Of a stretch of DNA of 6,637 nt, positions 6,637 through 6,637 are shown piece after piece. Positions within the stretch are counted from its first letter, which is position 1. The number at the start of each line of letters is the position of its first letter. Made by a program: the position numbers and the translations under genes. The stretch lies in assembly GCA_015661985.1 (NCBI GenBank), contig DQVB01000679.1, forward strand, positions 1-6,637, in the 5' to 3' direction. The DNA is from Planctomycetota bacterium (lineage in GTDB: Bacteria; Planctomycetota; Planctomycetia; Pirellulales; Thermoguttaceae). The notes beneath the pieces are model-generated. The model ran no database searches. It worked only from the letters and a program-made list of their open reading frames with translations, and was not told the origin of the DNA.

Positions 6637-6637
6637 G

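Overview
The window is a heavy-metal efflux locus of a GC-rich Gram-negative bacterium. All genes I can support lie on the minus strand, so the transcript reads from high to low coordinates. The gene set suggests a planctomycete or a relative: an HME-RND pump with a PII-like protein beside it, a small secreted helical protein, and a P-type ATPase whose metal-binding domain carries a GMDCAEE motif. The organism call is inference from gene content and composition only; there is no rRNA or other marker.

In transcription order: (1) 6636-6466, an open frame cut by the window edge, possibly the end of an upstream gene, followed at once by a GC-rich stem-loop (6461-6424). (2) 6423-6223, a leader with no recognisable promoter but a strong ribosome binding site. 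(3) 6222-4684, a CzcB/CusB-type periplasmic adaptor, complete at 512 codons apart from one in-frame TAG at codon 216. (4) 4632-1294, an intact 1112-residue CzcA-type RND pump with the divalent-cation signature DFGIIVDGAVVMVEN in TM4 and about 65 extra residues in the periplasmic domain. (5) 1194-745, a small exported helical protein with a TolC-like helix signature. (6) 748-440, a PII-like protein with a shortened T-loop, overlapping gene 5 by ATGA. (7) 255-1, the first 85 residues of a P1B-type metal ATPase, which runs off the window.

Read together, the pump and adaptor would move divalent metal ions (Zn/Cd/Co/Ni class) from the periplasm outwards, and the P-type ATPase would move them from cytoplasm to periplasm. 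The PII-like protein could link the system to nucleotide or metabolite state. No outer-membrane factor (CzcC/TolC) and no regulator gene is visible. The least ordinary points are the amber codon in an otherwise intact adaptor, the metal-locus PII protein coupled to an uncharacterised secreted protein, the insertion in the pump, and a dyad between the PII gene and the ATPase.
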